From NCBI GenBank assembly GCA_014526335.1, contig JACTAT010000197.1, positions 332,645-396,644 on the forward strand: a stretch of 64,000 bases of DNA, read 5' to 3'. Below, piece after piece: positions 1-13,200 of this stretch. Each line of letters begins with the position of its first letter. The first letter of the stretch is position 1. The DNA comes from Chrysaora quinquecirrha (lineage: Eukaryota; Cnidaria; Scyphozoa; Semaeostomeae; Pelagiidae). Both the position numbers and the translations under genes were made by a program. The notes under the pieces are model-generated. The model searched no databases, was not told the origin of the DNA, and saw only the letters and a program-made list of their open reading frames with translations.

Positions 1-1284
1 AACTACTGTATTATTATCTCGTCTAAAGACATCATTTACTTCGTTCGGCAAATGAAAGTTTTCTTCGTAGCTTTTCGGTCTGTCGGCCGCCATTGCTCTC
101 CGTGTGCTTTCTTTTGGCCAGAAAAATCTATGTATCTTCAGCGCTACTGCGCTTGCGTTCATGCTGACGTAATGCTGACGCAATTCACAGGATGTGGCTG
201 CGATTTGATCAGTGTGAGCTGTTGCATATCGTACATCCTCCCCGCATACATCTAGCAACCCTCTGTTAATTTGGCTAGCCATATCATCCTGATGGGCTAT
301 CTATTCCAGCAATGACAGAGATCTATCACGTTGAAACAATCCGTTGCTAAGTGCAATGTACGTATTTGGCATTTAGTTTAAGCCAGGTTTCCATCGGGGT
401 TCCATACGATACAAGCGCCGAGGGCAATGCTGAGAATCGTTGCACGAAATGGTGCGGCCTACTTTGTTACTACTTGTCGCAGCCAATCAAGAAATCAAGT
501 CTCGGGCATCACTGTTCATTCCATCCTAGTGACAGTCACGTGCTGTACCATTGAAGGATCACAGACACATCTCCGGTGAAAAGTTTAACCATATCCATGA
601 CCGAATTCAACTCTTACGGTGACTCGACGGCCGACAGTAGAAGAGCAACCGTGGCACCCGTGGTACAGCCGCCAAAAGAAAGTGCCTCCAGCATAGCTGA
701 ACGCGTCGAAGCACTGCCTCAGCCTGCGGTAGTAGCCGTGTGCCCGTGCCCAAGCATGTTCTCCGTGCTAATGACTATATGAAAACCAGACATTATATAG
801 AGTTAAAGCTGTATTTCAATGGAAGTGATGTTGTTTTGCGGAAAAGTCTGATGCCTGTCTGAATATCGCAGTAGAAGACCTTGGTCAGACGCTCTAAGTC
901 TGAATTTGATTGAGCATGCATCATAGCTCGGTGTTGCTTTGGGCATCATCAAGTAGCAGCATTTCATTGAATATCCGGCAGGGCACAAAATTACTATCAA
1001 CCTCGTTGTCGTTTCTTGTGCCCTTCAAATCTTAAATCTTGATTTCAAAACAAATTATATAGAGTTATGCAATTCGAAAGTCATTCATTTTTTTGCAAAA
1101 AGATGAATTTCAAATTCATTCTCAAAATCTATACAATTAAAAATGGAAGTGCGTTTGCAAATAAATCTACCCCTGAAACTTAGGCCTATACAAGTTGCTT
1201 TATAAGTGAGATTTGAAAACAAATTCTACGTTAATTTTCTGCCAAATAATAAACTTTACATCGTACATCTAGCTACTCTATAGT
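1..1284. other. No supported gene; flank downstream of BBOF1
   Basis: This stretch lies beyond the stop codon of the minus-strand BBOF1 gene, so part of it should be that gene's 3' UTR and flank. On the minus strand an AATAAA hexamer overlaps the BBOF1 stop codon (about 1283-1288). The first 780 bases are less AT-rich than the rest. A short plus-strand open frame (576-782) contains a Ser/Pro/Ala-rich peptide but shows no recognisable domain or splice context. Nothing else could be supported. Confidence 0.5.
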
Positions 1285-4200
1285 TTATTTGTTACCAGAT
1301 GCCAACAGTGGCAACTCGATTCTTTCTGGTCTCTTCAAAACGTCCTCAGTTTGGTCGCCCGCTGAATGCTGGGTAATGAATGTTGCTGATTCCGGGGGTA
1401 ACGCTCTATCGTCTTCCAGAATTGTGTCTTCGCCCCCCGGAAGCGCTTTCGTGTTATCCGGGGCCTCGATTGCCAAATTCGAATCAGCTTTTCGATGCTT
1501 GTTCCTGAAATGAAGTATTCGATGCTAACATTGTCGTCGATAATGCAAAATTGTTGTTGTTGGTCATTATCTTATAATAGCTTAAGATGCATACCACAAA
1601 AGATTGGTTTCCCGGACTGCATGATCAAAGAGCCAACGACGTTTCCACTGAGCTATAGAGCTCAATTAAATCACCGAGCAACTCTCCAAGTCATACAGAC
1701 CAAGGCTCTCCTCCCTTTTTGACTTTTTTGTGTTTCGGCTATGTTCAGCCATATTCAGGCCCATATATATTTGTACATATTTTTTATGAACAGCGAACAC
1801 TAGGACAGATTTTTCCACAAATGACATGACACAATATATGGGGTTCGAGCCTGGAATGCATGATCAAACAGCCAACGACATTTCCACTGAGCTATAGAAC
1901 TCAATGAAATCGCCGAGTAACTCTCTGAGTCATACAGCCCAAGGCTCTTCTCCCATTTTGACTTCTTGATTTCGGCTATGTTGAGCATTCTTCAGCACCA
2001 CACATATTTATACATACGAGGGGTCATATGATTGGTCACAAAAAGCTTTCAAGAATGTCCAAAGATGTTTCACCTTTTTCCCACTATTTTGACTTATGTA
2101 CTAGACTAAAATACTAATATTTAAAGACTATAATAAAAGTAAAAACTAACAATATAGTTTATGCTTGTTCTACTGTTACAGAGAGATTCCAGGGTGAAAT
2201 CTGTAAACAAATGCGATTTGATCCAGCGTTGCACTGTGAATTTGAATTCAAGCTGATTAGAAGTGTCCGTTTGTGTTTTAAAGATCAGCTAACTTTCTGC
2301 TCTGTTGTCTCAGAAAGTTTCCGGATTTGAAAAGATACGTTACATCTAAAAAGTTATCCTCGGGGTCACCACGAAAGGGGGTCATCTTCCAAACAGTGTT
2401 TGCTTCGTCGAAATTCAGCAAAAACGTCAAAAAATTTTTGTTCTTTAAGGTACTTCATTACCGAAACCAGTTTTAAGTCGGCAAAGGTTTTGCTGCCGAT
2501 TAAGCCCACTTTTAAAATCATGGAAAAGGATCTACGAGTCTGAGTTTCTTACAAAGAGTTTCTTATAAAAGAAACGTATGACTACTAAATTTTAGCTGTA
2601 AAGACAAATACCTGTCATTTTTTAGGCCATTGAGCTTTGCGAACAGCAGCCTTAAGACCCTCTCTCTTTGTTCCCATGTTAAGTCTCCAATGTCAACCTT
2701 TCCTTCCAAGCCATGCCAGTTCTCTGCTTCTTTCATGTCGGAGAATACATTGTTTGTACTGTGTTCGATTGGTAGAAAATTTCGAATTTTTGGGTAGTCT
2801 GCTTTTCCAGCATGAGCAGCTAACATTTTGCTATTATAGAGAATTTGAGCTTCTTTTTTATATTGGTTTCTAAAAGAAAAGATGAATTTCACCAGTGAAT
2901 AAGTATCACCCTGGATAACGTATGTGCAGTACATCGGTGGTTGTGAAGTACAGCGGTGGGATGATATCCCACCGCTGTACTGAACATCCACCGCTGTACC
3001 GATGGTATCCCTCCGCGGTACTGATGATATCCCTTCGCTGTACAGATAATATCCCTCCGCTGTACTGCACAACCACCGCTGTACTGCACAACCACCGCTG
3101 TACTGCACAACCACCGCTGCACTGCACAACCATCGCTGTACTGTACAACCATCGCTGTACTGCACAACCACCGCTGTACTGCACAACCACCGCTGTACTG
3201 CACAACCATCGCTGTACTGCACAACCATCACTGTACTGCACATACGTTATCCGGGGTGAGTATCGTCACTTGCAATTTCATATATCTTAAAACTGTAACT
3301 TGCATCTTAAATAATACTCTGGAGACTTAACTAAATGCAAATTAAGGAACCTATCAGTGACTGTATAAGTTATTTAGTCATTCTGCACACATGTGATGTT
3401 TTATTAGAAAATTCAATCCATACTGAAAGTTTTTAGCAACTTTGAGTACTGAAAGTTTCTTAACAATTGCTTATATATCAATATTGATGACAAGATTATT
3501 GACTTGTTTTCTTCCTTCCACGGATCTTCGACTAACTTAAACAGTTGCAGCCAGGTCATGACTAAAAAAACCTGAATTGACGCCCTTTAGGGATATTTAT
3601 CAGCATATACAAATAAATATTTACTCTGCGTGTATCTAACCTGTTTCTAATGATTTCGTTTTTCACATGCTCTAGCGAATCCAAAAAGAACTTCTCTATT
3701 TCGGAACGCTAAAACAAAACAAACAATTTTTTTATGCCAGCAATTACTTGAAGATCGTCAAACCAGGACTAAGAAGATGGCGACAGAGGGTTACAGAACC
3801 TAGGCCACTGAGTAAATGGAGCTAGGAAAGAAAAAAATGGCGGATCACGGCATGAATGGTCCCCGAACGTTTTTAAGTCTCATGTGACAGTTTTATTATG
3901 TTTTTTTCTACTACACGACAAAAGCGTAAAGAGGCAAGGTATATCAATGTTATAAAGTAAACAAGTATACGTATAACTGTAAAGCCATTATAGGATTATT
4001 ATTCACATGGCTTACAATTCAATTGTTATATATGAAATAAAACTGCCTTATGTTAAAATAAAAACTATGAAAACAGAAAACCTTCAAAATATTGTGTATT
4101 TCTAAATGTAAAAAACTGTTGAACGAAGAGAAATTCTTCTTGGTACCTTGAATATCTACTAAGCAAAAACCTGCTTCGTTTATGCAAAAAGTAAATACAA

Positions 4201-7200
4201 TTGTTGTACATTGTTGCTCGTTTTCTACTCTGGATTCTAGCTTCACTCCAGAATGCTTTTGAAAATTACTATGGTCGAAGAAATTTGTGCTGAAAAACTT
4301 GTGATATGATAGATGTTTTACTGCTTGGCCACATTGCAAAACGTTTCTCTTCAATCATTTTTTGCTTGTGAAATCAGTGAATGCTTTTAAATTTGTTCAA
4401 AAACATGACTAAGCGATTCTGCTTTTCAAGCCAAGTTGTATGATGCAGCCAAATAGCCAAACACTGCTTTTAAAGCAAATCTAAAATATTGAACCAACAA
4501 TGTTTGATCGCTTTGCCAGGGCCTAAGTTTTTTTCTGGAACATAGGCTGTCCAGATCAATATATGCTAAATTTCATCATTTTTCCATCTCATCTTGCTTA
4601 ACTAGCAAACTTCAAATGTTTGACGAACATACCTACTGAACGTTTAACCAGGGCCTAAGGAATAACAATCAGAGCTTGATTGGGAAAACAGCTCGTGGAA
4701 TAATAGAGAAACTCAAATGTACCTCATCTAGAATATTTTTAGCTAATTTCTTCACTCTGTTCATTTCTCTGGTCTTTAGTTCCAATGTTCGATGTAAACG
4801 AGCTATTTCCATTCTAAAAAACAAATGATAGTGAATCACTAATCTGGAAAAAACTAACTCTTAGATACTCTATTGTGTGGGGGTTATGGAATAAGCGAGT
4901 AATTTGGATGTGTGACGAGTTGCAGAATAATGCATAAAGCGTTTGCTGATCGGCGATTTTTGGAACTAATTTATTGCGACCGTCTGTTCGGCGCACTGTT
5001 TCACAAAGTTGAGTATGGTCTATTTCTACGAGTAGTTGGCAGATGATTCCCGTTAGTTGCAGCCGACCTGAGAGCTCTTTCAACCGCGATCAACGTTTTT
5101 TAAAATTAAAGTCACTTGAACGATATCCCTTCAGTTTTCAAAGATAAGAGAAAAAGAAAACAAAAAACTGTCAAGTTCTGCCTATGCAGAATGATTACTC
5201 GGAAAGCAAATATCGAATGTTCCATCAACAATGTTTGATTAATTGACCAGGGCCTATGTCCCTGGCCAAACGATCAAATATTTTCCCATTTGTTTCGCAT
5301 TATTTTGTTTCCATTATTTTCCCACTCGCAAAACATTGGTTTCAAACATCTTTTGCTTGCAACAAGCAGATATTTTCTGAAATTTTCAAAGAAAAACGTG
5401 AAATAAATAAAGATTATTTTTGCTTGTCAATCGATATTTTAGCGACGTGGTCAAACGGTCAAACATTGCTTGTAAAGCAAATCTCAAATTTTAGGTTGTT
5501 TGGCAAGGACCTAAGATACCCCAGCTTGTAACTTGCTAGCTATAAAACATTTGAAGTTAACCTACTTGCTCTGTTCGGATTGTTGTGATGCTTTCTGAAT
5601 GATTCTGGATCGCTCTGCCTCGAATTCTTTGACCATTTGACTCAAAGCTTTCTCAAGGCTCATGACTTTCTCTTGAAGCTAACGGGGAACACAAATCAAA
5701 GAGTCTTCAGGAAGAATATGACACTGGCATAACTTAATAGGAATGAATCATTTTGATAAAACAATTGTATTATACCACACCACTACGATGGGATTTAAGC
5801 ATTTCATTTTAAATACCCTTTGAGCAGTACAAAATTTCAAAATTTCAAGAGACAGCGAAAACACTTTTTATCCAACTTAAAAGCTTTTGCACTCCTCAGA
5901 GTATAAACGTCAGAAACAGACCGAAACACCTGAGAAAAGCGATATTTATTCCCAGATGCAGATCGAAAAGCATCAATAAAAAAGTAGAGCTGAATAGGCC
6001 AATGTGTTTTCAACACCAACCATCTTGCGGGATACAGCGGAAAGACCAATAGGAATAATTGAAAAATCCTAATTTTAAAACAATCCTCGCTGTAATTTTA
6101 TGCACAATTTGGGGTTTCAAGTAAGCGTTGCCCCTAGGGCCGAATAGTTTTTGAGGCTAGGTTGTTGTTTGGAGGTTGACTGCTCTCTTTGTCGAAAATT
6201 GTGCTGACAAAAATCAGTAGGAAAATGCTGTGTAATCCTATGTCCTAAATCTTGACCTACGTAAAGTGCGACCTACGTACCTGGTAACACACCAGCACGA
6301 GAATTCATAAATGACTAAGCTCTTTATTGTTACTTGATGGTAGAACTTAAAATGTTAAAAGTTATCCGAGTGTTGGCAGCAACGAAGCACTTAGTAATAG
6401 CCTTTTTACTTGATTTTCGAATCGCAATGAGACGTCTCCTTTTATTTTACCTCTTTGTTTTGCTTCTGGTACTGTTTCGCTTGCACAACCTTTTCCTGTA
6501 CAACCAAGCTGTTTAACTCCTAAAAAGAAAGCGAAAAATGAAAGTAACAATTTAAATTTTTCTTTTTCCAAGGAGCATATCTGCACCCCAGTAGCCCAAT
6601 TTGGTCAAATAAGAACAATAGTAAACATAACACACACAACTCTCTAATTATTGATAGCTCTCTCTAATTATATAGAGTTTTACCTATAGATGGGAGGGGC
6701 AAATGCACCCCTTCCTAATTCAGTAATAAACATACAACGATAGAGAACAAAAGTGACGATCTCAGATCACATGAAGTCAAAAGCCGTAGAATGCTTATAG
6801 CTTGGCCCTCTGATGTTTTGGGTGGGTTCTCTTAGGCCACGGCTTAGCGATCAAATACTGTTTGCCATACATTTGAGATTAGCCTTTCAAAAACTATTTG
6901 ACCGTTTGGCCAGATCACAAAATATTGCTTGCTTGACAAGCAGAACTCGCTCGTTAATGCTTTTGAAAACTTCAGTAACATTTTAGGCATGTATCCAACC
7001 AAAAATACTTAAAGAGTGGTGTTTTGTGATATGAGCAAACGGTCAAAAATTGTGCACAATGTTGTTGACAATGACAATGAACTGAACATATTACTGAGCA
7101 TGCCACTGAACATTTTCGGCTATGTTTAGTGTCGAGTGGAATAACGAACTGAACATTTCACAGTTCACAAAACATCTTTGACTCCGATAAACATTCACTG

Positions 7201-10200
7201 AACAATGTTCAGTAACTGAACAAGATGGCCAAATGAACTGGATAATTCCCTGAACTTCAATTTTGGCAGATGTTCAGTTCATTTGTCCGAGGCCTAAGAC
7301 ATCCTTAGCAATCTCACCGTTTCGGTAGTCAGATACCCTCAAGAAAAAAATTAAGTATTTAAGTCTCCAGCAAACAAATTTTAGTTATGTTTGCTAAGTA
7401 AATAGGTGTACCTTTTTTATTTTACAATATATTTAGTTTAATAATTATATAATATAATCAAAGAAATATAATTGAGGCTTACCTCTTCCCCAAGAAGAGA
7501 TTTGTTTTTCTTTTCGAGCTCGTCTTTAACCTAAAAATAAACACAGGTTAGAAGTGTTTCAGAAATTTGTAATAGAGCTTTCCAAGTCTGGGCCGGCCTA
7601 ATATTTTGGTGGACAACCCGAATAAGGGAATCTTCTCCGCGTGCAACGACATAGATCGAAGTCGCTTCATTAGAGGTATAAATATCGCCAAGCCAGTTCA
7701 ACTTGTGAAGCAGTGTTTTGCAACGTGGTCAAACGAACAAACATTGATAGTTAATCCGCGGGCTACACGTGCGACTTTTTGCTTGAAATGGCGACAGGAC
7801 AGAACATGTTCAAAAATTGTTGCCGCGACCGAAAAAAATTAGAGCCGCACGTAGCCAGGGATAGGTCTTCGAACAAAAATGTTCTGCGACCTCAGAAAAT
7901 AAAGTCGCAGGAAATTGGTTTCGTAGAACTTTTCGCGACATGTTTTTGCTTGTCATCAGTAAGGTCACAGCGTGTAGCCGGCTTTTTGAATTGGCGACGC
8001 AACACATTGCATTGTTTTCGCGCCTTTTCATGAAAATTTTCTAGGACCCATTCTTCTCATCATGGAAGTTGATTGTCGCAGCATTTCGGTTATAGTGTAT
8101 AGCCATCTCAGGAATGTTCATGACAGGACATTCGTGTGTCGCGTCACCATTTCAGCCAAAAAGTCGCAAGCGTATTATTTTGTAAAGCAAATCTCAATTT
8201 TTTGACGAACAATGTTTGATCGTTTGGTCATGGCCTATGTTGAAATGTGATGTGCAAGGAGAAAGTGGGCCTATTGCATACAGCGGTAGAAGAAAGAATT
8301 AAAATAAGTGTAATAATACCTTTTCAAGATTCTTCGTTTCTTTCAGATGATAACTCAATGCCTCGTTGAGTCTTACATTCTCTTTATAAACGGCTTTTGT
8401 TGTTTCGTCAAGGTTGCTGCAACAAAAAATGGCAAAATGATGGTGAATGCTTCACACACGAATGATATTTACTTACACTTAGGGTGTGTATGATTGGTAT
8501 CAATTCTGAGAACGGTGGACTTGGTACACTCAGAATTTGGAAGGTTTGGAAGACCTTCTAAACCTTCTGATCCAAAGACCAGAGATTCTCTTTTTCATGA
8601 GCGAAACCCTGAAAACGAGGCGAAGTTGCTCGGTTGCAAATTTTTCAATATGGCCAAAGAAATAACGGAACACACAATACCATGTAGACTTATTACCTGA
8701 GCCAAGCGATCGCTCATCAGCCGGAGACTACACCAAACAGAGACCGCTCAAACTAGCACTTTGAGCGTCCAAGTGATCCATTTCAGTAGCGATAACCACG
8801 ACGCAGGTAATAAATTTAGTCACCATGGCGAATCCAAAACCTGCCGTTTTCAACATTTTGTGTTTGATTGGGAAATATTTTTCAATCTGTGCGAAGTCTA
8901 CCGTTTTCAGAATTTAGAAGGCTTGGAATTACCAATCAAACACAACCTTAGTACTGTAAGTGTAGTATCTGTTCTTATCAGCTTAAAATCTGATATGCAC
9001 CCAAGGCTGCTCAAATTGTGTGGTCTCTGTCTCTGTTAGCGTGCAGGGCTCACAACGAAAATGCTGTGGGTTCGAGCCACAATCTTTCCACTTGTGGTTG
9101 CAGAGATAGCAACCTTAGGCAAGTTGTTAACACAAATGTGCCTCTCTCTAACCAGGTGTATAAATGGGTACCTGGTCTGAAGTTATGAGCGCCGTGTGTG
9201 GCTGCACCCTGCTATATGCTAGCTATATGCATCCAGACCAGGGGTAAAGTGTAAAGTCGACTGAGTAGCTCAGGCTAGTAGTAGACTCAAAAATGGCAAC
9301 TTTGACTGTAAACTGTACAGAGAAGGTATGATCATGATAGTTTTATTGAACATACCATGCATACCAAATCTTTGAAAAAGAATTCACGGGCTGTTAAAGA
9401 ATATTCGTTTTGACTTGATTGTTTTAAAGGAACTTTAGGTTGTTTCAGGTACTATTGTTCATTGGAAACTTAGTTGTAACAATGACTTTTATGCCTGTTG
9501 TGTAATTGTCTAAGAAGACAAGGGAGATTTGTTGCGATCTTCGGACAAAGGTAACTTGACCTTGTTTTGTTTTTGTTTCTTGGCTTAGCTTTTCGCGACT
9601 AACACAGGCTTACTTCCTAAATGGATTTACTTCGCAAGAAAGAAACACAGGACAAATTTAAAGCCTCGACTTATTACAGGGCCAAAAAATCAAGCGGTAG
9701 CTGTCATAACTGAGACTCGTGTGATAAGTCTATGAATAGCAACGGGTGGCTAAATTAGTTCCAAAAAGACCTGAGAATGCACAAATTGGTTGGAACAAGT
9801 GAAGGATTAATTCCATACCTGACAGCCTCAACATGCGCTTGTTCAGCAAGTTCCGCTATTTTCTTGCTCGCTTCTTGTTGAAGTCTCATCTAAAGACAAC
9901 AATCAAATCCAAAGTTAATAAAAAAAATCTCAACTTACTACAAACAAAGTTATCGGCACCTTAGGCCAGATGCCAACTTTACACGGTAATAGGCAAGACT
10001 TCAGTTCTCGTGTGTGATATAAGTCTAAAACTTACGCAGTTACACATCAGTCAGCTCAGCTCCGATGGTCGTGTGATTAGCACTTGCGCATCTCACGCAA
10101 CAAACCCTTGTTTGATTCTCACAAATGTCACTAACGAGCTCCAATAAGAGCGAAACGCGCCTGGCAAGACCCCGCTTACACTTTGCCGGTATGAGACGAA

Positions 10201-13200
10201 TACGGTACGGTACGAAACTATACCATTTTGGCCTTGCATCTACACTATGCCGGCAAAGTTGTGATATGAACACGGTACGAGATGAATACGATACGCTAAC
10301 CGGCTTCATCTGAAAACGGCATAGGGTAAACGCCTGAATACGGTACAGCTTGATGTCGCTTTGATGAATGAATGGGAGAATAAACAATAGCTTTTTGTTC
10401 TTGTTGATATGAAACAATAGATGTCAGACAAAAACCGATGACCTTGCTCATCACATTAATTTCATACGGGCATGGTGTAAACGGTGACTCCCAATCATTC
10501 AGCATTCATTTCATATCGACATAGTGAAAACTAAGAATGCAGCGGCAATATTTATATCAGGGCAGGGCGAATATGAATTCGTGCTCATCTGACATTAGCC
10601 TAACTGCATGCGCTTCGGTACTAAAGGCAAGGTACCAGCCTTAAATGAACAACGCTAAGTAGTTCATCTACACTAAAGACTTGTTTCTAACCTTTTCTTC
10701 AAAGAACTTATGTTCCATATGTGACAGTGTAGTCTTGTGCTGTTTCTCTGTTTGAAATAGAGCATCTTTGATCTATGAATGAGGAAAACATTAAAGACTG
10801 AAAAATGTACAGGAGATTTTCTACCGTTTCACTTATGAAATCCACGGAGCTTAGCAGCAGAGAATTTTGACATGTTTGCAACGAAAATTCTCATTTCGTA
10901 ACTTTGCCAAAGGCCTTATTTCAAAACAAGTAGCTTTTCACAATAAATAAACACATTTAAAACATAAACACTAATAGCCAAACAAAAAACATAAACATAA
11001 ACATAAACATAAACATAAACATAAACATAAACATAAACATAAACATAAACATAAACATAAACATAAACATAAACATAAACATAAACATAAACATAAACAT
11101 AAATATAAACATAAACATAAACATAAACACAAACATAAACATCAACATCAACATAAACATAAACAAAAACATAAACGCAAACATAAACATAAACATAAAC
11201 ACAAACATAAACATAAACATCAACATCAACACAAACATAAACATAAGCATACATATAAGCATAAACATAGGCATAAGCATTATTATTAACATAAACATGA
11301 AAAAAACAAAAAGTAATACATAAACGTACATTAGCATTTAAAGAATTACCTCGTCCAATTCTTTTTGCATCTGGGCACGTTTTCTTCGAAATTCTTTCAC
11401 CATTTTGAGCTCTGACTGCATCAGTTTCACCTGACAACGTAAAAAGAGAATGAAAATTAAGGAAAAATGTTACTACTGTTAGCATTCTCCCTAAACGTTA
11501 TTCATAGAGAAATGAAAGGTAAACGCAGTTATAAAGGCCTTCTAACAGACACGTTACACTTTGTAATTTTCAGATGTAACACGCAATAGTCAAAGAGCTG
11601 TCCCAAAGGCAAGCAAGCACCGAACACTGGTATCTTAGAACGAATAAAAAGTGCGCAAAGCTTGAAGTCAAAAGGAGGTATACAACTTTTGTATTGATCA
11701 ACCCAGCAGCGACATGACAAAAATACAGAAAGCGAAAGCCGGTAAAGAGTCAGTACAATCATTTCCCTTGAAATCGTACAATATAACTCACCTCATCTGT
11801 TTTCTCAGACAGTGCTTCTTGTAAATCATGAATCTTTTGTGTATAATTATCGATCTGAAATCGAAAATTCAAGATTATACGTCAAGATACATGATAAATA
11901 TTGCTGATTTAGTGCGACATAAATTTGTTTATCCAAGCGTTCTAACTGCATGCGTTACCTTAGGCACGGCACAAACCTTAAAAAGCACTGAACTTTACTT
12001 ACCCGGGTTGGTATTCTAGTGTTGTTTTTGAAAAGGAACAACAAGCTATTGTTCAGAGCAACAGAAGAAAAGGGGGACTAGGGGTATCTTCCTAGTTTAG
12101 TTGGTATGAGTTTGGAGCCTCCAAAGTCTCCGATTTTCCGAGAGTTTTCCAAAACAGCGGGCTTCTGGTCTCTCAGAAGCCTCCAGGTGAAGGTGAAGGT
12201 GAAACGGTGTTTTAGCACCAGTCGCTAGGATCTCAGTAGTAGGTTAACTAATCGAGACCTCGACCCTGACTGTGACGCTACCGTGGCTGGGCTCGAACCC
12301 AGATCACACTGAGCTCTTGACACCACGATTCAGCTGGATTACACCGCGACGCCACAGCACCTTCAATCCAGAAAAAGATCCCAGAAGAACGCACCCTTAG
12401 GGCGAATTTTTTTTTGTCACTTTCTGTTTTCAGCAGACGCCTTCTCTTTTCGGTAGACGTCGGAACGTACTTTTTTGGTACCGTCTTCTGAAAACGGCAG
12501 GTTTGGTACGCCTCCAAAACCTTCTGTCCCCGAAGCTGGAAGGTTTCGCAGACATCGAAAGGAATCTCGTTTGCGCTTTAAAATGAATGGCTTAATTCGA
12601 GCTTATTCTGATCAGCCTTCCGTTTTCGGCAGCTGTGTTTTTTGATTCAGGAAACTTTTTCCTGCAAAGTCTACCGTTTTCAAATTAGGAAGGTCTGCTA
12701 AAAACACGAGGCTACCAAAAAATACGCCCAAAGACTTCCTCTTCCCCACTACTATGTCTATTTGTACAAAAAGAAACACATGAAATAACAGGTTGTAACA
12801 AAAATAGGTCAATTGCTCTCCCTCTCTGTAATCATTACGTAATGTTCAAGGGACTCTCATTTGAAGATGTCAATCGCACACGAGGAAGAACAATCATTAA
12901 GAGAGTATGTAAGCTTCCAAATACTAATAAAGATAAATTGCTCACCAAAGCTTGCTTCTCCTTTCTTGAATCTCGCTTTAGTTCCTTGACAATCTGTTGC
13001 AACCTGTCTATCTGTAAAACCAAGGGAAAACGATTAAGACAACTAGTTTACAAACATTGGACCTGCAGATTGCAAAATACAACAAATACAACTTTAATTT
13101 TGAAATTGTTAGTACCTAGCATACTGTAAGTGCTGAGGTAGTTTTTAAGGACATAATGTATAGAAGTCATAGCACCGATTTTGAATATTTCATTTCTGTG

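Noticed and set aside
576..782. Plus-strand frame with a Ser/Pro-rich peptide as a possible first exon of another gene
   Set aside because: No domain, no matching downstream exon, and an in-frame stop soon after; too weak to list as a gene.
2563..3290. Long open frames on both strands rich in [12 protein letters not shown] or NHRCTAQPPLY repeats
   Set aside because: They read through the 19-bp minisatellite of the family A element; only the left end (2612-2869, minus) is real, as BBOF1 exon 15.
10916..11485. Minus-strand frames of Tyr-Val or Phe-Met repeats
   Set aside because: Artefacts of the ATAAAC hexamer array, which keeps two frames open; the only coding part is BBOF1 exon 6 at 11350-11430.
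12188..12365. Functional tRNA gene on the minus strand
   Set aside because: The T-arm and B box are good, but no proper acceptor stem, D-arm or A box is seen, and a related diverged copy exists at 43505-43680, so SINE is the better call.
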